Positions 46,435-57,884 of a stretch of DNA of 64,000 nucleotides are shown piece by piece. This DNA comes from Verticillium longisporum. Lineage: Eukaryota; Ascomycota; Sordariomycetes; Glomerellales; Plectosphaerellaceae. The notes beneath the pieces were generated by a model. The model was not told where the DNA came from and searched no databases. It saw only the letters and a program-made list of their open reading frames with translations. Location: the NCBI GenBank assembly GCA_019188255.1, contig JAETXT010000006.1, forward strand, positions 3,038,001 to 3,102,000, in the 5' to 3' direction. How positions within the stretch are numbered: position 1 is the first letter of the stretch; every line of letters begins with the position of its first letter. The translations under genes were made by a program, and so were the position numbers.

Positions 46435-48772
46435 AAGGCGCCATCTGTACCGATGGCCAAACCCCTAGGCCAAGCTTTCGGACGAAATCTTGATGTCGCT
46501 GTGGGGAATCAGACCAGATTCGCCGGACGGAGCACCAACTCTATCTGATCAACGGGCTGCAAGCGAAACTCTGCGACACGATCTGTTCCACGACGCACCG
46601 GCACTCAAGCTAGCCACGTTTGAGGCTCGACAAGGCATGTGTCGAGGCTGGGCGCCCACCTAGAGCTAGCTTCAGCACTGCAGCTTTGCCAAGAAGGAAA
46701 GGCCTGGAATCCATGAGGACAATCGGAGCGATGGGCATCTAGCACTGCGCCATCATGGCCTTGTCTGGATCGGCGCATCCAGCGACGCAGTATCAGATTG
46801 TGACGAGTGTTGCCCCTTTTTATCGTCCGTCCGCAAATTTCTGCCAGAACTGTTTCGTTTCGCCTGCCACGGTTGGGTTATCTCACAGCTGTTCAGACCT
46901 CATCCCAAGTATGGCAGCTTCGGGCCTTCCGACCGCAGGGCTGATCAATGGGAGCCTTCAGATATTTCGTCTTGACAACATTGACACGATTGGAGAACTA
47001 CAAAAGCAGAGTGCACTCGATGTCGCGACACTGACAGACGTCACAGATAATGCTGCCCGGCCTTCCAACGATTGTGATACCGTGACAGGCACGGCTGAGC
47101 ACGTGCTGACGAACGTGCAATGAATCAATGGCGATACATCAGGCTTGAAGTCTCGGTAATCGACTTGCCGCACCACAGCACAACGGCACTGCGGCACTTC
47201 ACGGAATGACTGCGAGAGCTTCGATTGCGCGGCTCGCTGTATTGTTGCGCAGGATTTAATTTCAAAACCCCCACAGGCCTCCGGCTTCCCGCGTGGCTTT
47301 GAGCAGTCAGAAAATCACGGGCCGAAGAGTTCACTGGTCCTCGTCATCTCAAGAAGCAGGGCACCCTTAGCAATAGCGGCCATCGCGGTATCAGACTAGA
47401 CGAGAAACCCCTCTCTGACAGCAACCCAAGAGATGGGCAGAGTTCGTGCGACGACATGGGTTAAAGCGTTGCAACCATGACGAGGCGCCTTGAGGGTAGC
47501 CAAGAAGGATGTTTCAGAGCCTCCATGCCGCCGTTTGGAGTTGTGGGCACGTCCAAGCAACTAGCGAATGAGGGCGTTCAGGGGGCCGATTTTCCCTACA
47601 GGCGAGCGACAGGCGGATGCGACTCAGCAACCCGCCAAGGCAACCCGCCAAGGTGCGTGAGCTGTCGTCTCTAACTCGTCGTGGCTGGTCGGGAAGGCTG
47701 GGCGTGTGCCATTGGCAAACGTACCCCAGTTCTTAGCTTCCGGCAGCTAAAATCCCCCTTTCGCTCTTTTCGCCCGCTGCACATGTTCCAAGGGGTCCAA
47801 CCACCACCAGCTGAGCCAGTCCGGTGCCTGAGTTTAAGGTTTAGCGCAAGCTATGCTTCCTAAGCTCAATGGTCGAGTTGCGCTGACCCGAGTTACGACG
47901 GGATCACGCGAAGGATTATTGCTGTGCAGCAGGTATCGCAAGCTTGCGAGGCGACGACAACAGCGTCGCCATATTTCGAAGCCTGCAAAGGTACCCAAGG
48001 AGCCATTCGCACGACAGCAGCAGGATCAGCAGGCGCCTGTCAGTATTATTGGTGACAACGGCTCTCAGCGTCTTGCGGAAAATGGGCCGCTCGGGCCAGG
48101 CAAGGGGCCCAGCAACGCCCAAACGCGACTCGAGACGGATCTGTCACAGCAACCCCTTGTCGAGCTTGCCCACACAACCCACCTTGGATGCTTCGACGAC
48201 GATACCGAACCCCCTGTACCGCCTGTATCCATGTCCTTTTCCTCTGGTCTTGACCTCCGTCTTGGGATGGCAATGCAACCACCGCCGTTCCTCCATCGGA
48301 CGCAGGCGACCCGAGCGGCGTCAACCAGGGACATGCTCTCGTCTTGTTTCGAGTGCAAGCCATTGCAGCCTCTTGGCCCGCTGCGCCCCCGACGTGCCAT
48401 GCCTTTCGTCCCTGCTCCGAGCGCGTCTTGGGAGCTTCATGCGACCTTGATTTAAGCACTGATGTTGCCCTTTCCGTCTCGAAATAGTTTCTGCTTTTGC
48501 CCTCCATCTCTTCCTCTCTCTCTCTCAGTCAACTCGTGTGCTCGCTCATTGCCGTGTGGACTTTCATTCCCTTCACGTTTTTCATTCACTTCACTTCACG
48601 AGCAGGAACTCGCCGGATCCATCCAGCATATTTCACACCTTTGCATCCCGTTCGACACGGCCTCCTGAGGGAAAAACACGTCTTTACCAGCCAGTCTGTG
48701 ATCCATAACAGTCAAAACGTCTTCCGTCAATTCGTCTTAGTAATACATACTCCAACAAACTAAATCGACAAG
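46435..48772. other. Intergenic, no gene supported
   Basis: Open frames of 122 codons (46755-47123, +) and 200 codons (47853-48455, +) show no recognisable domain and lack supporting splice or leader signals. A 13-bp tandem duplication, AACCCGCCAAGGC, lies at about 47628-47652. About 48470-48770 is CT-rich leader for the next gene. Confidence 0.45.
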
Positions 48773-49955
48773 ATGAAGTTCTCCGCAGCGCTCTCCATCT
48801 CGGCCGTCGCCGCCCTGGCCTCCGCCACGAACCACGAGGAGTCGCCGGCCAAGGCCTTGTTGCCTCTGCCCGCCGGCATGAAGGGCCACGGCATCACCGA
48901 GGGTTCGGACACCAACGTCATTGTCATTTGGGTCAACCCTGGTAACGGCGCCGACACCACCACTGTCAACCAGCAGGTCACCGTTACCGAGACTGTCGTC
49001 GTCGGGGGCGAGACACCTGCCGTCCACCCCCCTCCTGCGGCGCCTCCGGTCCACCCGCCTCCTGCTGCTGCTCCTCCGGCCGAAGCCATGCCACCTGCGC
49101 ACCCTCCTCCGGCCGCTGCCCCTCCCGTCCACCCTCCTGCCGAGGCTGTCCCCCCGACTCCCGCGCACCCTGGCGCCGAGACGCCCGCTGCCCCTGCCGC
49201 AGGCGCCACCCACAGCGTCACCGTCGGCGGCCCTGGTGGTCTTATCTACGCCCCTGACCAGATTCACGCTGCTGTCGGCGACATGGTCGTCTTCACTTTC
49301 CTGAGCGCCAACCACACCACCACTCAGTCCAGCTTTGACCGGCCCTGCGACCCCCTGGCCGGTGGCATGGACTCTGGCTTCATTCCCAACCCTAACAACA
49401 CTGTCGAGCCCCCTCCTCAGGTTGCCATGCAGGTTATGGTCTCTGACCCTCTTTGTAAGTTGCCCGTCTGCCAGATGCCAAGGTTTTCGCGAGCTAACAG
49501 CGCCAGGGTTCTACTGTGCCCAGGGCCCTCACTGCGGCAAGGGTATGGTCTTCTCCATCAACCCTACTGCTGAGCGTACCCATGCCATGTTCCAGTCGAT
49601 GGCCATTCAGCAGAAGGGTGAGGGTGCTGCCAGCCCCATTACCGGCGGCTCGCCTGCTCCTCCTGCTGCCCCGCCTGCCGCCCCTCCTGCCGCCCCTCCT
49701 GCCGCTCCTCCCGCTGCCCCGCCTGCCGCTCCTCTTCCCGGCGCCACCGATGCGCCCGTCGCGTCTCCCCCGGCTCCCGGCGGCAGCAACGGTGTCCAGA
49801 ACGGCGTCGGCCAGATCGACCAGAACGGCGCCTGCGTGTGCACCGTCCAGTGCGACATGGGCTCGTTCCCCAACCTGGACATGCAGGGCGTCGGTGCCGT
49901 CGGTGGCATGGGTGGTTCGATCCCCATCGGCCAGCCCGTCCGCAAGAGGTGGTAA
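48773..49955 (+). CDS. Secreted cupredoxin-fold (extracellular serine-rich type) protein with Pro/Ala linkers
   Basis: Exons 48773-49454 and 49507-49955 (52-nt intron) give 376 aa in phase. The signal peptide is MKFSAALSISAVAALASA. A linker of HPPPAAPPV-type repeats spans about residues 80-140. A plastocyanin-like domain follows: SVTVGGPGGLIYAPDQIHAAVGDMVVFTFLSANHTTTQSSFDRPC, then after the intron WFYCAQGPHCGKGMVFSIN. The His, Cys, His and Met of these motifs match the usual copper-site positions of blue copper proteins, although fungal members do not all bind copper. A second linker of six or more PPAA(P) repeats comes next and a tail with two Cys (CVCTVQC). It ends in RKRW, with no hydrophobic GPI signal, so it is probably released or wall-bound. 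Function in this subfamily is largely unknown. Confidence 0.87.
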
Positions 49956-50639
49956 GCGAATCGTGGATGTAAGCTTGAGCCTCACGCTGCTCGCTTACGG
50001 GGAGAGATATACCAAACATTTTCTTTTTATCACATTTATTTGTCCGGAGTTGAAGACGAGATGAAAGGAAGATATGATTGGCAACGCTGTTGTAGACACC
50101 CGCTTGAGACAACTGGGACTGGCTGGCCTAGAGCTCCATGGGGCCCTTGGAAACAGGGGTTGTACACACACTTTGAAGTATGACTGGTTCGTATCTTTCT
50201 GGATATGTCCAAATTAATAGGATTTGATCATGACTGCAACTGCTTGCGCGTGACTTGATTGCATGTGAGCGAGCCTGCGAAATCGGTATTTCGGGCGCTT
50301 ACTGGGCACCTCGGAAGCCATCTAGGAGACGCCGTCGTGAGAGGTCAAGTAGTGGTCTGTGGGCGCTGACGCCGACTCTGGAGAAGCAGGGAAAAGCAAC
50401 GTCAGTGAACAAATGAGAGAAAGTTGAGGAGGCAGAGAGAGTCTTGGTCAGCATTTCATTTCGTCACGACGAGTCTGACTGCTATTTGGCCTGGGCGTCA
50501 CGAGGAGTCTGACTGCTGTTTGGCCTGGGGGCCGCATCCGTCGTCCTCACGCGGCGACCGCATCCCATCAAACCGCGCCCACCACCCCGACCCTACCTCT
50601 CTGTCTCTCCTCGCCGCGCCTCGATCCTGCTCAGGTCAT
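49956..50639. other. Convergent intergenic region
   Basis: Between the 3' ends of the cupredoxin and SERF genes; no gene. Contains the 34-bp tandem duplication listed separately. Confidence 0.45.
50462..50529. repeat. 34-bp tandem duplication
   Basis: Two adjacent 34-bp copies (50462-50495 and 50496-50529) beginning CGTCACGA and ending TTTGGCCTGGG, differing at two positions. It lies 110-180 bp past the SERF stop codon. It appears to be a recent local duplication. Confidence 0.9.
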
Positions 50640-51191
50640 CTATTTCTTGCCCTTGTCCTTGGCAGGCTTGTCCTCGCCAGTGGCCTTGCGTGCCTCGGCT
50701 GGAGCGGAGCAGAGCGTCAGCGAGGTCCTACCTCGAAGAAATGGAGGATTTCGGGGCGAAGCGCGTGCGCAGGCAGGCAGGCAGGCAGAGGAGGAAAGAA
50801 TGACATACCGGCCGCTTGCTTCTGGCGCATAATCTCAGCAGCACTCTCGCGGGAGCGCTGGAGCTCGGTGCCGCTTTGGCTGTTGCCGGATTTCTGCATG
50901 GGCACGTCAGCTGCACGGTCCGTTTCTTCTCCTCAAGGCTCTTTCTCTCGATGATGATGATGAGGATGGCTCGGCGGGCGAGCGTCGTTGTCGTCGAGCA
51001 GGCGTGGCACGTCTCATCACTTGAACTCATTCATTCACTCCCTCCTCCTCCCCTGACGTCGAATAAGGGGGGGGCCAGGTCGAACATGTCGGAAGATTCG
51101 GGGCAGATTCAGGGCAAGGTGCTCTCACCATGGCAGCCTGCTTCTTCAGGTTCGCCTCACGGGCCTTGTCGCGCTGGTTGCCACGGGCCAT
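50640..51191 (-). CDS. SERF/4F5-family small basic protein
   Basis: Three exons, 51191-51129, 50893-50809 and 50698-50640, give 207 nt (68 aa) with exact phases. It is too fragmented to be found as one frame. The start MARGNQRDKAREANLKKQAA is the 4F5 signature (ARGNQR(D/E)xARxKNxKK-like). The middle is SRESAAEIMRQKQAA and the end is KDKGKK. SERF proteins are small, charged and disordered. In animals they speed amyloid nucleation and bind RNA; the yeast homologue is dispensable. Here the protein is probably cytosolic or nuclear. The introns are unusually long for this genome (235 and 110 nt), so introns exceed coding sequence. No other small gene overlaps. Confidence 0.9.
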
Positions 51192-53083
51192 TGTTTTACT
51201 TGGTGATATCCCACCGAGCTTTTCTTTTCCTTTGGTCTCTGTTGGTCTTGGGCACGGGACTTTCCCCGAGTATTCGCCTGGTGAGTGAGATGCGTTCTCT
51301 GGCTGGCTCTTCAGGGGTTGGTGGTGGTTGGAAGCCGGAGGACAGGGTGGGTGAGCGCGAGGGTGATGGGGAGTGAGGTGAGAAAAAAAGATGAAGCGGG
51401 CAGGCGGTGAGGCTGCGTCCTTTGTGCCCAGGCTTTGGCTTTATTTGCCTTTTAGGGGGGGACAGAGAGGATATGTAGGGGGTCCAGACCTGCAACGGGA
51501 GTTCCGGAGTTTCTGATTGGTGAATACCGTTTCTCGACCAATGAGATGCCTGAAAAATCACAATTGGCTCTGGCGCCCGACAGTCATCAGTTATGGATGA
51601 CCATTCCGACCAAAACCAGCGTGGTCTGTCATCAGCGGCACTTCTTGTCCGACACGCTCACCGCGACAGCCGGAAGTCAGGACAGCGGGAAATGCACTTG
51701 ACACATCACAGGCGGTTCGGAACACTGGCAAACTGATTGATCTGCCTATTACAGCCAGGAGCAAAGCGCGATACGAATCCCTCCCAGCCAAGGGTGCTCT
51801 GCTCCAACACCACAAGTCGATGGATGCCGCTATATGGCTACTGAGCGCGAGACGTCCAGAGACATCTGGTTGCCCTCAGCCTCCTGGTGAGAAAGAAAAC
51901 AACGCCACCAATTTTGTCCCTACGAGGGAGAAACCCTCTGATACAGGCAAGGAGGAAATGAGAAAAAAAAGCTGAAAGAACACGTCCACCGCATCTTGCT
52001 ATTCCTGCCACAGGTGGCTTTATCATAGAGCCCCGTTTCCCAGTCCAGAAACCCGCGTTGCCGCCGCTTTCCTGCCTGCATTGTGCGTTCTCCCAGTCAA
52101 AGTCATGGAAGAGTTTTCAAAGTAAACCAAGGTACAGTGAAAGTTGGAATCTTCTGTTCGGGATACGGACCAGGCAGCGAAGCCCATGCTGTGTATGCAG
52201 AGCCAAATGCTTATAGGAAGAAGGAAATGGGCTTCAATGCAAGGAGAGTCCACGCTGGCTGAGCCGCAAGATGTATCGAATTGACGCACATCTCGGCTTG
52301 GTCCTCCAACGTCTTGCCCAGAAAAGAAAAAGAGGGCTCCGCCTGCCGGAATCCAAAACAAGACGCAGCAGTCGTGTCTATCCAGGTCCTTTGATCGCCA
52401 AAATGAGCAGGCGGTCCTCAGGATCGAAAGGGGCGGCAAAGTTGAGGGTAGAATGCAACGATGCAGAAAGTGACAAAGGGAGAAAGAAACTGAGAAGAAA
52501 AAAACAAGAAAAACATCCTAATGAAGAAGAAGAGGCCGAAATAAAAACGTTCGTTTCGTCTATGTCCATGAACCGAGGGTTATATGTTTCCCCCCCAAGT
52601 ACACGCCAACCAGATCAGAAAGCCCCCCCTTGTCTGTGGAGGGTAATCCCCGACGGTGGCTGTCCTGTGGCAATGCTCACACCTCCCCGGCGAATGCCCG
52701 TCTCCATCGTTGGCCCATCCATGCGATCCGCGGTCGTAGTGTACAACGAGAAGCAGCGTCAGTTCCGCAAGAAGGAAGAAAGAAAGACGTGTTCTGAGTT
52801 TGAGGAGGGGGTGGAGGTAGTATACGCGGATGAGGCCGGACAGAGAGACCCAGGCCAGGGAAATCGTCGTTTGTGTAGTGCACAGAGAGTAAAAGGAAAG
52901 AGCGGTCGTCAAGTCGTGGCAGCGTCACCATGCTGAAATGAAGAGGAGGGCAAAAGGGCTAATGAGAGCCATGTAGCCACCCCTCGTAACGTAACGTAAT
53001 CCGTCGTGTCAAAGCCGTTTTTCCTGCATATCGTACCACTTCCAAGAGGCGTGTTCCTCAGGTGCTGCGTTGTCGCAGGCACC
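51192..53083. other. Intergenic: SERF promoter and PUF 3' flank
   Basis: No gene recognised. A 221-codon plus-strand frame (52271-52936) is Lys/Arg-rich low complexity and lies antisense to the likely 3' UTR of the PUF gene. It is not called. Confidence 0.45.
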
Positions 53084-56000
53084 CTACAGCCACTGGGAGT
53101 CATCGCCGTTGTTGGAAGCTGCGGTGCCGTTACCGTTGGGAGCCTGGCTCTGCTGATTCTGCTGGTTCTGCTGGTTCTGCTGGCCCTGCGGGACCTGCTG
53201 GGCCTGGCCCTGGAATTGTTGGCCCTGATTGAGAGGCTGGAACTGCTGCTGCGGCTGGAACTGGGGCTGGGCGGGGTTCCAGGCCAGTTGAGAGGGCTGC
53301 TGAGGAGCCTGGCTGGCAGTGGGAGAGGCAACAGTTAGGTTCGAGGTGTGAGGGTAGCTCATGGCCTGGGCAGTCCCGTTGCGGGCGCCACCGTTGACGA
53401 AACCGCTGGGCAGGGCGGCGCCAGGCTGGACAATCGAAGCGCTGTTGACCATGGCGCGGTTCTGGCCAGGACGCAGGGGAATTTGGCCTTGGGTGTTGTC
53501 GGCAGGGGTTATCTGGCCAGACGAGGTGGCGCTGCCGCGGCTGTCGTAGGCCTGAACCTTGGCCTGGATGCGGCGGCCATAAGGGGGCGCACGCACAGCG
53601 GGCAGGGAGGGGCGGAGAACCTCGACCATGGGGTGCTTGCCCTCGGGAGAGGCATGCTCGGGTGCCGTCTGAATGACATAGTTGGCATACGAGTCCCGCA
53701 GGAGGCGGTCCATCTCGCCAGGCTGGAGGAGCTCGTCGACAATCATGTCACGGCCCTGGGCCTGAGAGCAGCGGAGAAGCTTCTCAATGACGTTGGAGCT
53801 GAACTTGTGGCGAGAAAGCTGGCAGATGCGGTTGCGGAACATGCCAACGACTGGCTCGGTAAAGGCGGGTTCGTTGAGGTCGATGATGTACTGGACGACG
53901 TAGTTGCCGAAGGGATCCTGGACGAGGACAGGGGCATGTTCCGTAATCTTGCCAATGAGCCAGACCTTCTGAGCGCCATCGGCATGGTCGATGCAGCGCT
54001 GGAGAACGCAGCAGCCGTGGCGGTGGGTGCCGACATCGACGCAGTGGTTGCCAACAGCGTCGAAAATGAACTGGGCATCAGGGGCGCTTAATTTGTTGAG
54101 GCACTTCTGGATGACATGGTTGCCATTCAGATCCTGGATCAGCTCAACAACCCGGTAGCGAAGGGCGTCAATGATCATCTGAACCTGGATAGAGGTCGTG
54201 ACAAACTCAATCATCTTCTGCAGCGCGCGGGTGCCGTGCTGGTTCAGAGCGATACGGACCATGTCCTGAGCAGCGTTCTGAATGAGCACCGTTCGCTCAT
54301 CGTCATTGCAGTACTCAAGCAGCTTCTGGCAGAGGTAGTTGCCAAAGGGATCGGTCATGAGCTCGATGACGTGCTGGTTGGTCTCGAGCCAGATCATGTG
54401 GACCTGGTCAGGGTTGCGCTCCTCAAGCTTCTTCTGCAAGTAGCGGCAGCCATGCTGGTCTTTGCACAGCTCGTAAATCTGACCACCGACGTGCTCAAGA
54501 GGCAGGTTCTGGTAGCGCTGCATAGCTGTAACAGGGATCGGATTAGCATGCGTTCATTCCGACTAGGGGAGAGTTCTTACCGTCATTGTCCTGCTGGCGT
54601 CGGTGCTGGATCACACGCGCCTGGCTGTCACGCGGAGCCGAATGGGCAGGGATGGCAGGAGTGTACAGAGAACCGTAACCGGTGAAGTTCTGAGGCGGGT
54701 AGGCCGAGCCGCCATTGAGGTTCAAATTCTGCATGGCAAGAAGGGGAACGCCGTAGGCACCGTTGAGCTGACCGTTGTTCTGGGGGTTATACATGTTGAC
54801 AGGGCCATTGCCGTACGGGTTGAAGCCTTGGTTGATGCCGTTCTGGCCAGCACCATTGGGACCAGCAACACCAGCCTGGCCAACATTGTTGAGACCGTTG
54901 GTCTGCTGGTTGATGCCGTTGTTGCCACCAAAAGGAGCAGCATTCTGGTTGAGGCCGTTCAGGCCGTTGGTAGGGCCAAAGGGCGCAGCATTCCCGTGGA
55001 GAGCGCTCTGAATGGACGGGAAGTTGCCGCTCTGCTGGCCCGACCCAATGTTGCTGTCCGACGACAGCTCGCGGCTGTGACGGGGAGGGGCTGCACCGGC
55101 AGGAATGCGACCGATGCTAGCATTGTGGTTGTGGAAATGCTGCTGAGCATGGTTGTTGGCACCCGAGGCATTCTTAACGGTCGGGACCGAGTTGGCAGAG
55201 AAGGAGCTCTGCAGCTTGGGAGGAGTAGTCATGTTGCCGTTGCTGGTAGGAGACACGACTGAGTTGCTGTCGGAAGGGTTCTCGGAGAAGTACTTGAGGT
55301 CCAGAGAGTGACGGACCGACGACGGACGCGAGCCGATGACGGAGCCGTCGGCGGAGGACGAACCGTTGAGCTGAGCGTTGATGCTCGAGAGACTCTGTCG
55401 GGCGCGATGACGGTTAATATGACCCCAACCGTTGGTGGACGAAGACGCGTCAGGTGCAGGAGACGGGGAGAGAGCAAGGTCAAGAGCAGCAGAAGAAGCG
55501 GAGAGCTGTGGGCGATGTCCGACGTCAGAACCGTGGACAAAGACGAGGTGAGGCAGCTCAAAGGTAGGAAAGGGGATAGGGATGGAGGATGATAAGTGAA
55601 GGAACCAAAGTACGAACACTCTGTAAAGGGAAAGGAAGGGTGAAGGTGGACCGTTTGCAGTGTGGTCGGGAGACGGGGTAGGGCAAGGGATTTTGGGGAT
55701 GCGTCTCAGCAGCAGGAGCAAAAACGAGCAACGCCTTCGACAATGCAAGAACAATCAATAAACTCTCTTGGCCATAGCTCCGTCGAGAAAGCATTCACCA
55801 TAGTTCGGGGGCTCGTCTTCCATATTGCCGCCTGAAGCTCACGTGAAGGTTCATTCGCTGAGCCATGACAGGCAGCCAGCCGGCCAGAGGGCAAGTGGAA
55901 TAGAAGCGGAAGGAGCGGTCAGGTAAGAAGAGAGAGAGAGAGAAAGAAAGAAAGAAAGAAAAAAGTAGACATACCATTTGGCCCTCGGCGCGAACGAGGG

Positions 56001-57884
56001 TAGGGAACTGGTCATCAGTCAGAGCCTGGACGTACTTGGCGTCGCCAGCGTTGTCGTCCTCGCCGAAGAGGAAGCGGGCAGTGCCAGTCTGGTCAAGGTC
56101 CGCGCCATAGAGACCCGTACGAGAACGAGTGACGGGCATTGAGTAGCGGTTGTAACTGTTGTCAACGGAACCAGGTCCCTCTTTGTCAGCCATGATTCGT
56201 GACTCCAAGTTCTTCGGAGGGCAAGCTGGAGAGTTTGAAGATTAAAGCTGGGATGAACCACGATACGGGGGAGCTGTGGGGAGAAGAGGAAAAAGCGTAT
56301 GTGCTAGGATCAGGAAAGTCGTGTCAAAAGGAGATAGGGGACGTCAGATGTGAGAGTGAGGATTGCGCTGGAGACGCAATAATATCAGAGGATAACAGAT
56401 GAGGAAGGAAGATCGTGTCCGCTGGGTAGGCACCGAAATGCCTGCTAAGAAGGGAAGCTGAGGCAAAGAGCTTCTGAGCACTTTTCCTACAGGCGACGGT
56501 TCTGGGAAGTGACGCCCATTGAATCTTCCCATCCCGTGAGAGTGAATGCTCTCAAGACAAGATAAAAGCAACAGCTTGGGGAAGGCATGGCGGCATCTTC
56601 AGGAAAAACCAGGTAAGGAGTCTAGATGTTTGGGGCCAGTGTGAAGATGCCGGGTTCAATATCCTGTCCTGAAGAGAATGTTGACTCGCCGTCAACTGCA
56701 GCAGCACTGCTTTCTTCCAAGGTATCATGGCCCAGCAATGAGTATGCAGACATGGGGATGCAGCAATGGGGATGGGGTATTGTGAGAGACTTAGGGTTGT
56801 CGCGCGCCCACTCGAGCCGCTACGAAATGTGATCCTTGTCGAGGAGTACGGTTGTCGGGGAAAATCCCGAGAATTATTCATCACCGGCCAAGATACTCGC
56901 CCACAGCTTGTCCACATAATCGAAGCGAGCAAGGAAAGGAGGGGATGGGGGAGACTCACGCATTCGAAGAGCGGTGGCTCGATGGGTCTTGCCTGACCGC
57001 TTCCTCTTTCTCATCTTCGTCGCTGTTCCTCCTCGAAGCAGGCACCGACCTCGAAGGAAGATGGTGCTCGTCGAACGCCATGCGTGCGGACTGCTGCATG
57101 ATGCCCGACTGCGGCGACGCGAGGTTCGACCCCGACCGGCCGGGCCGGCTGAAGAGCCCTGGTGGCGACGTCAAGCTCGAAGTCGAGTAACGGTTGGGGC
57201 GGGAGAACATGGAGGGGAAGCCGGAGCTGTCATGGTATTCAGGCGGCGTCGTCGGCTCGGATTGGTGACCAGCTCGCTGGAGACCGTCCTGCACGTTGAG
57301 AAGCTCCATCACCACGCGTCGCTGGACCAGTTCCAGCTTCTGCATCTCGAGCTCGAAGCGGCGCTTCTGGTCACGGAGGCGTTCGTATTCTCGCTTTTTC
57401 TTTTCCAGCTGGGATTTACGGTCAGCAGGCTATTCGTCTCCGTCGGGCTGGGTTAGGCGAGCAGAGCACATGGTACCCTCGCTTGGTGAGGCGACATACC
57501 AATTGCACCTGGGAGTTGCTGTACGACTGCGCGATCAATGTCAGCCCAAAAATCCCCGTCAGGTCCGGACGCCCGTCAGATTCCACCCCCACGCAGAATG
57601 GCAGACAAGGGCCTTTGATAGCACGCTGCTCTCAAGCAAGTACATACGTTTTCATATTGGCTCGGGTCGGGCCCAGCCATGGGGCTGCGTAGGGAGGTAA
57701 TAGAAGACAGTGTTGGTACACGCCCCGAATCGGTGGTGAAGCGACGAGGCAGGGTGGTTCGTAGATCGTGAGTCTGGACTGGGTTGGGCATGCGCGTGTT
57801 GCCGTTCCGCGGAGGTGAGACAAGGTTGTTCATGGTCGCCTCGTTGCGAGGCGACTGCTGAGATCGAAAGCGCAAGTCGTCCAT
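53084..57884 (-). CDS. PUF (Pumilio) RNA-binding protein, Puf3/PUM class
   Basis: Six exons, 57884-57648, 57526-57500, 57408-56960, 56155-55975, 55505-54581 and 54525-53084, total 3261 nt (1086 aa) in phase. The N-terminus has KKKREYERLRDQKRRFELEMQKLELVQRR (coiled coil), TTPPEYHDSSGFPSMFSRPNRYS and RYSMPVTRSRTGLYG, then LSASSAALDLAL and an Asn/Gly-rich region. Eight Puf repeats fill about residues 610-950; their recognition helices include HGCRYLQ, GNYLCQ, GTRALQ, GNHVIQ, GCCVLQ, GNYVVQ, SSNVIE and ANYVIQ. The C-terminus is Gln-rich (QPQFQPQQQFQPLNQ). PUF proteins bind mRNA 3' UTRs and promote repression, decay or localisation. Exon 2 is a 27-nt microexon. Intron 3 is 804 nt and contains an in-frame ATG at 56193 that could begin a shorter isoform. 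Intron 4 is 469 nt. Confidence 0.92.

Noticed and set aside
46755..47123. 122-codon plus-strand frame
   Set aside because: Ends and composition look random; no recognisable motif.
47853..48455. 200-codon plus-strand frame before the cupredoxin gene
   Set aside because: No domain; the region is better explained as promoter and leader of 48773.
48773..49955. GPI anchor on the cupredoxin
   Set aside because: The C-terminus RKRW is hydrophilic; there is no hydrophobic anchor signal.
52271..52936. 221-codon plus-strand frame, Lys/Arg-rich
   Set aside because: Low complexity, antisense to the PUF 3' flank, no domain, no splice or leader support.
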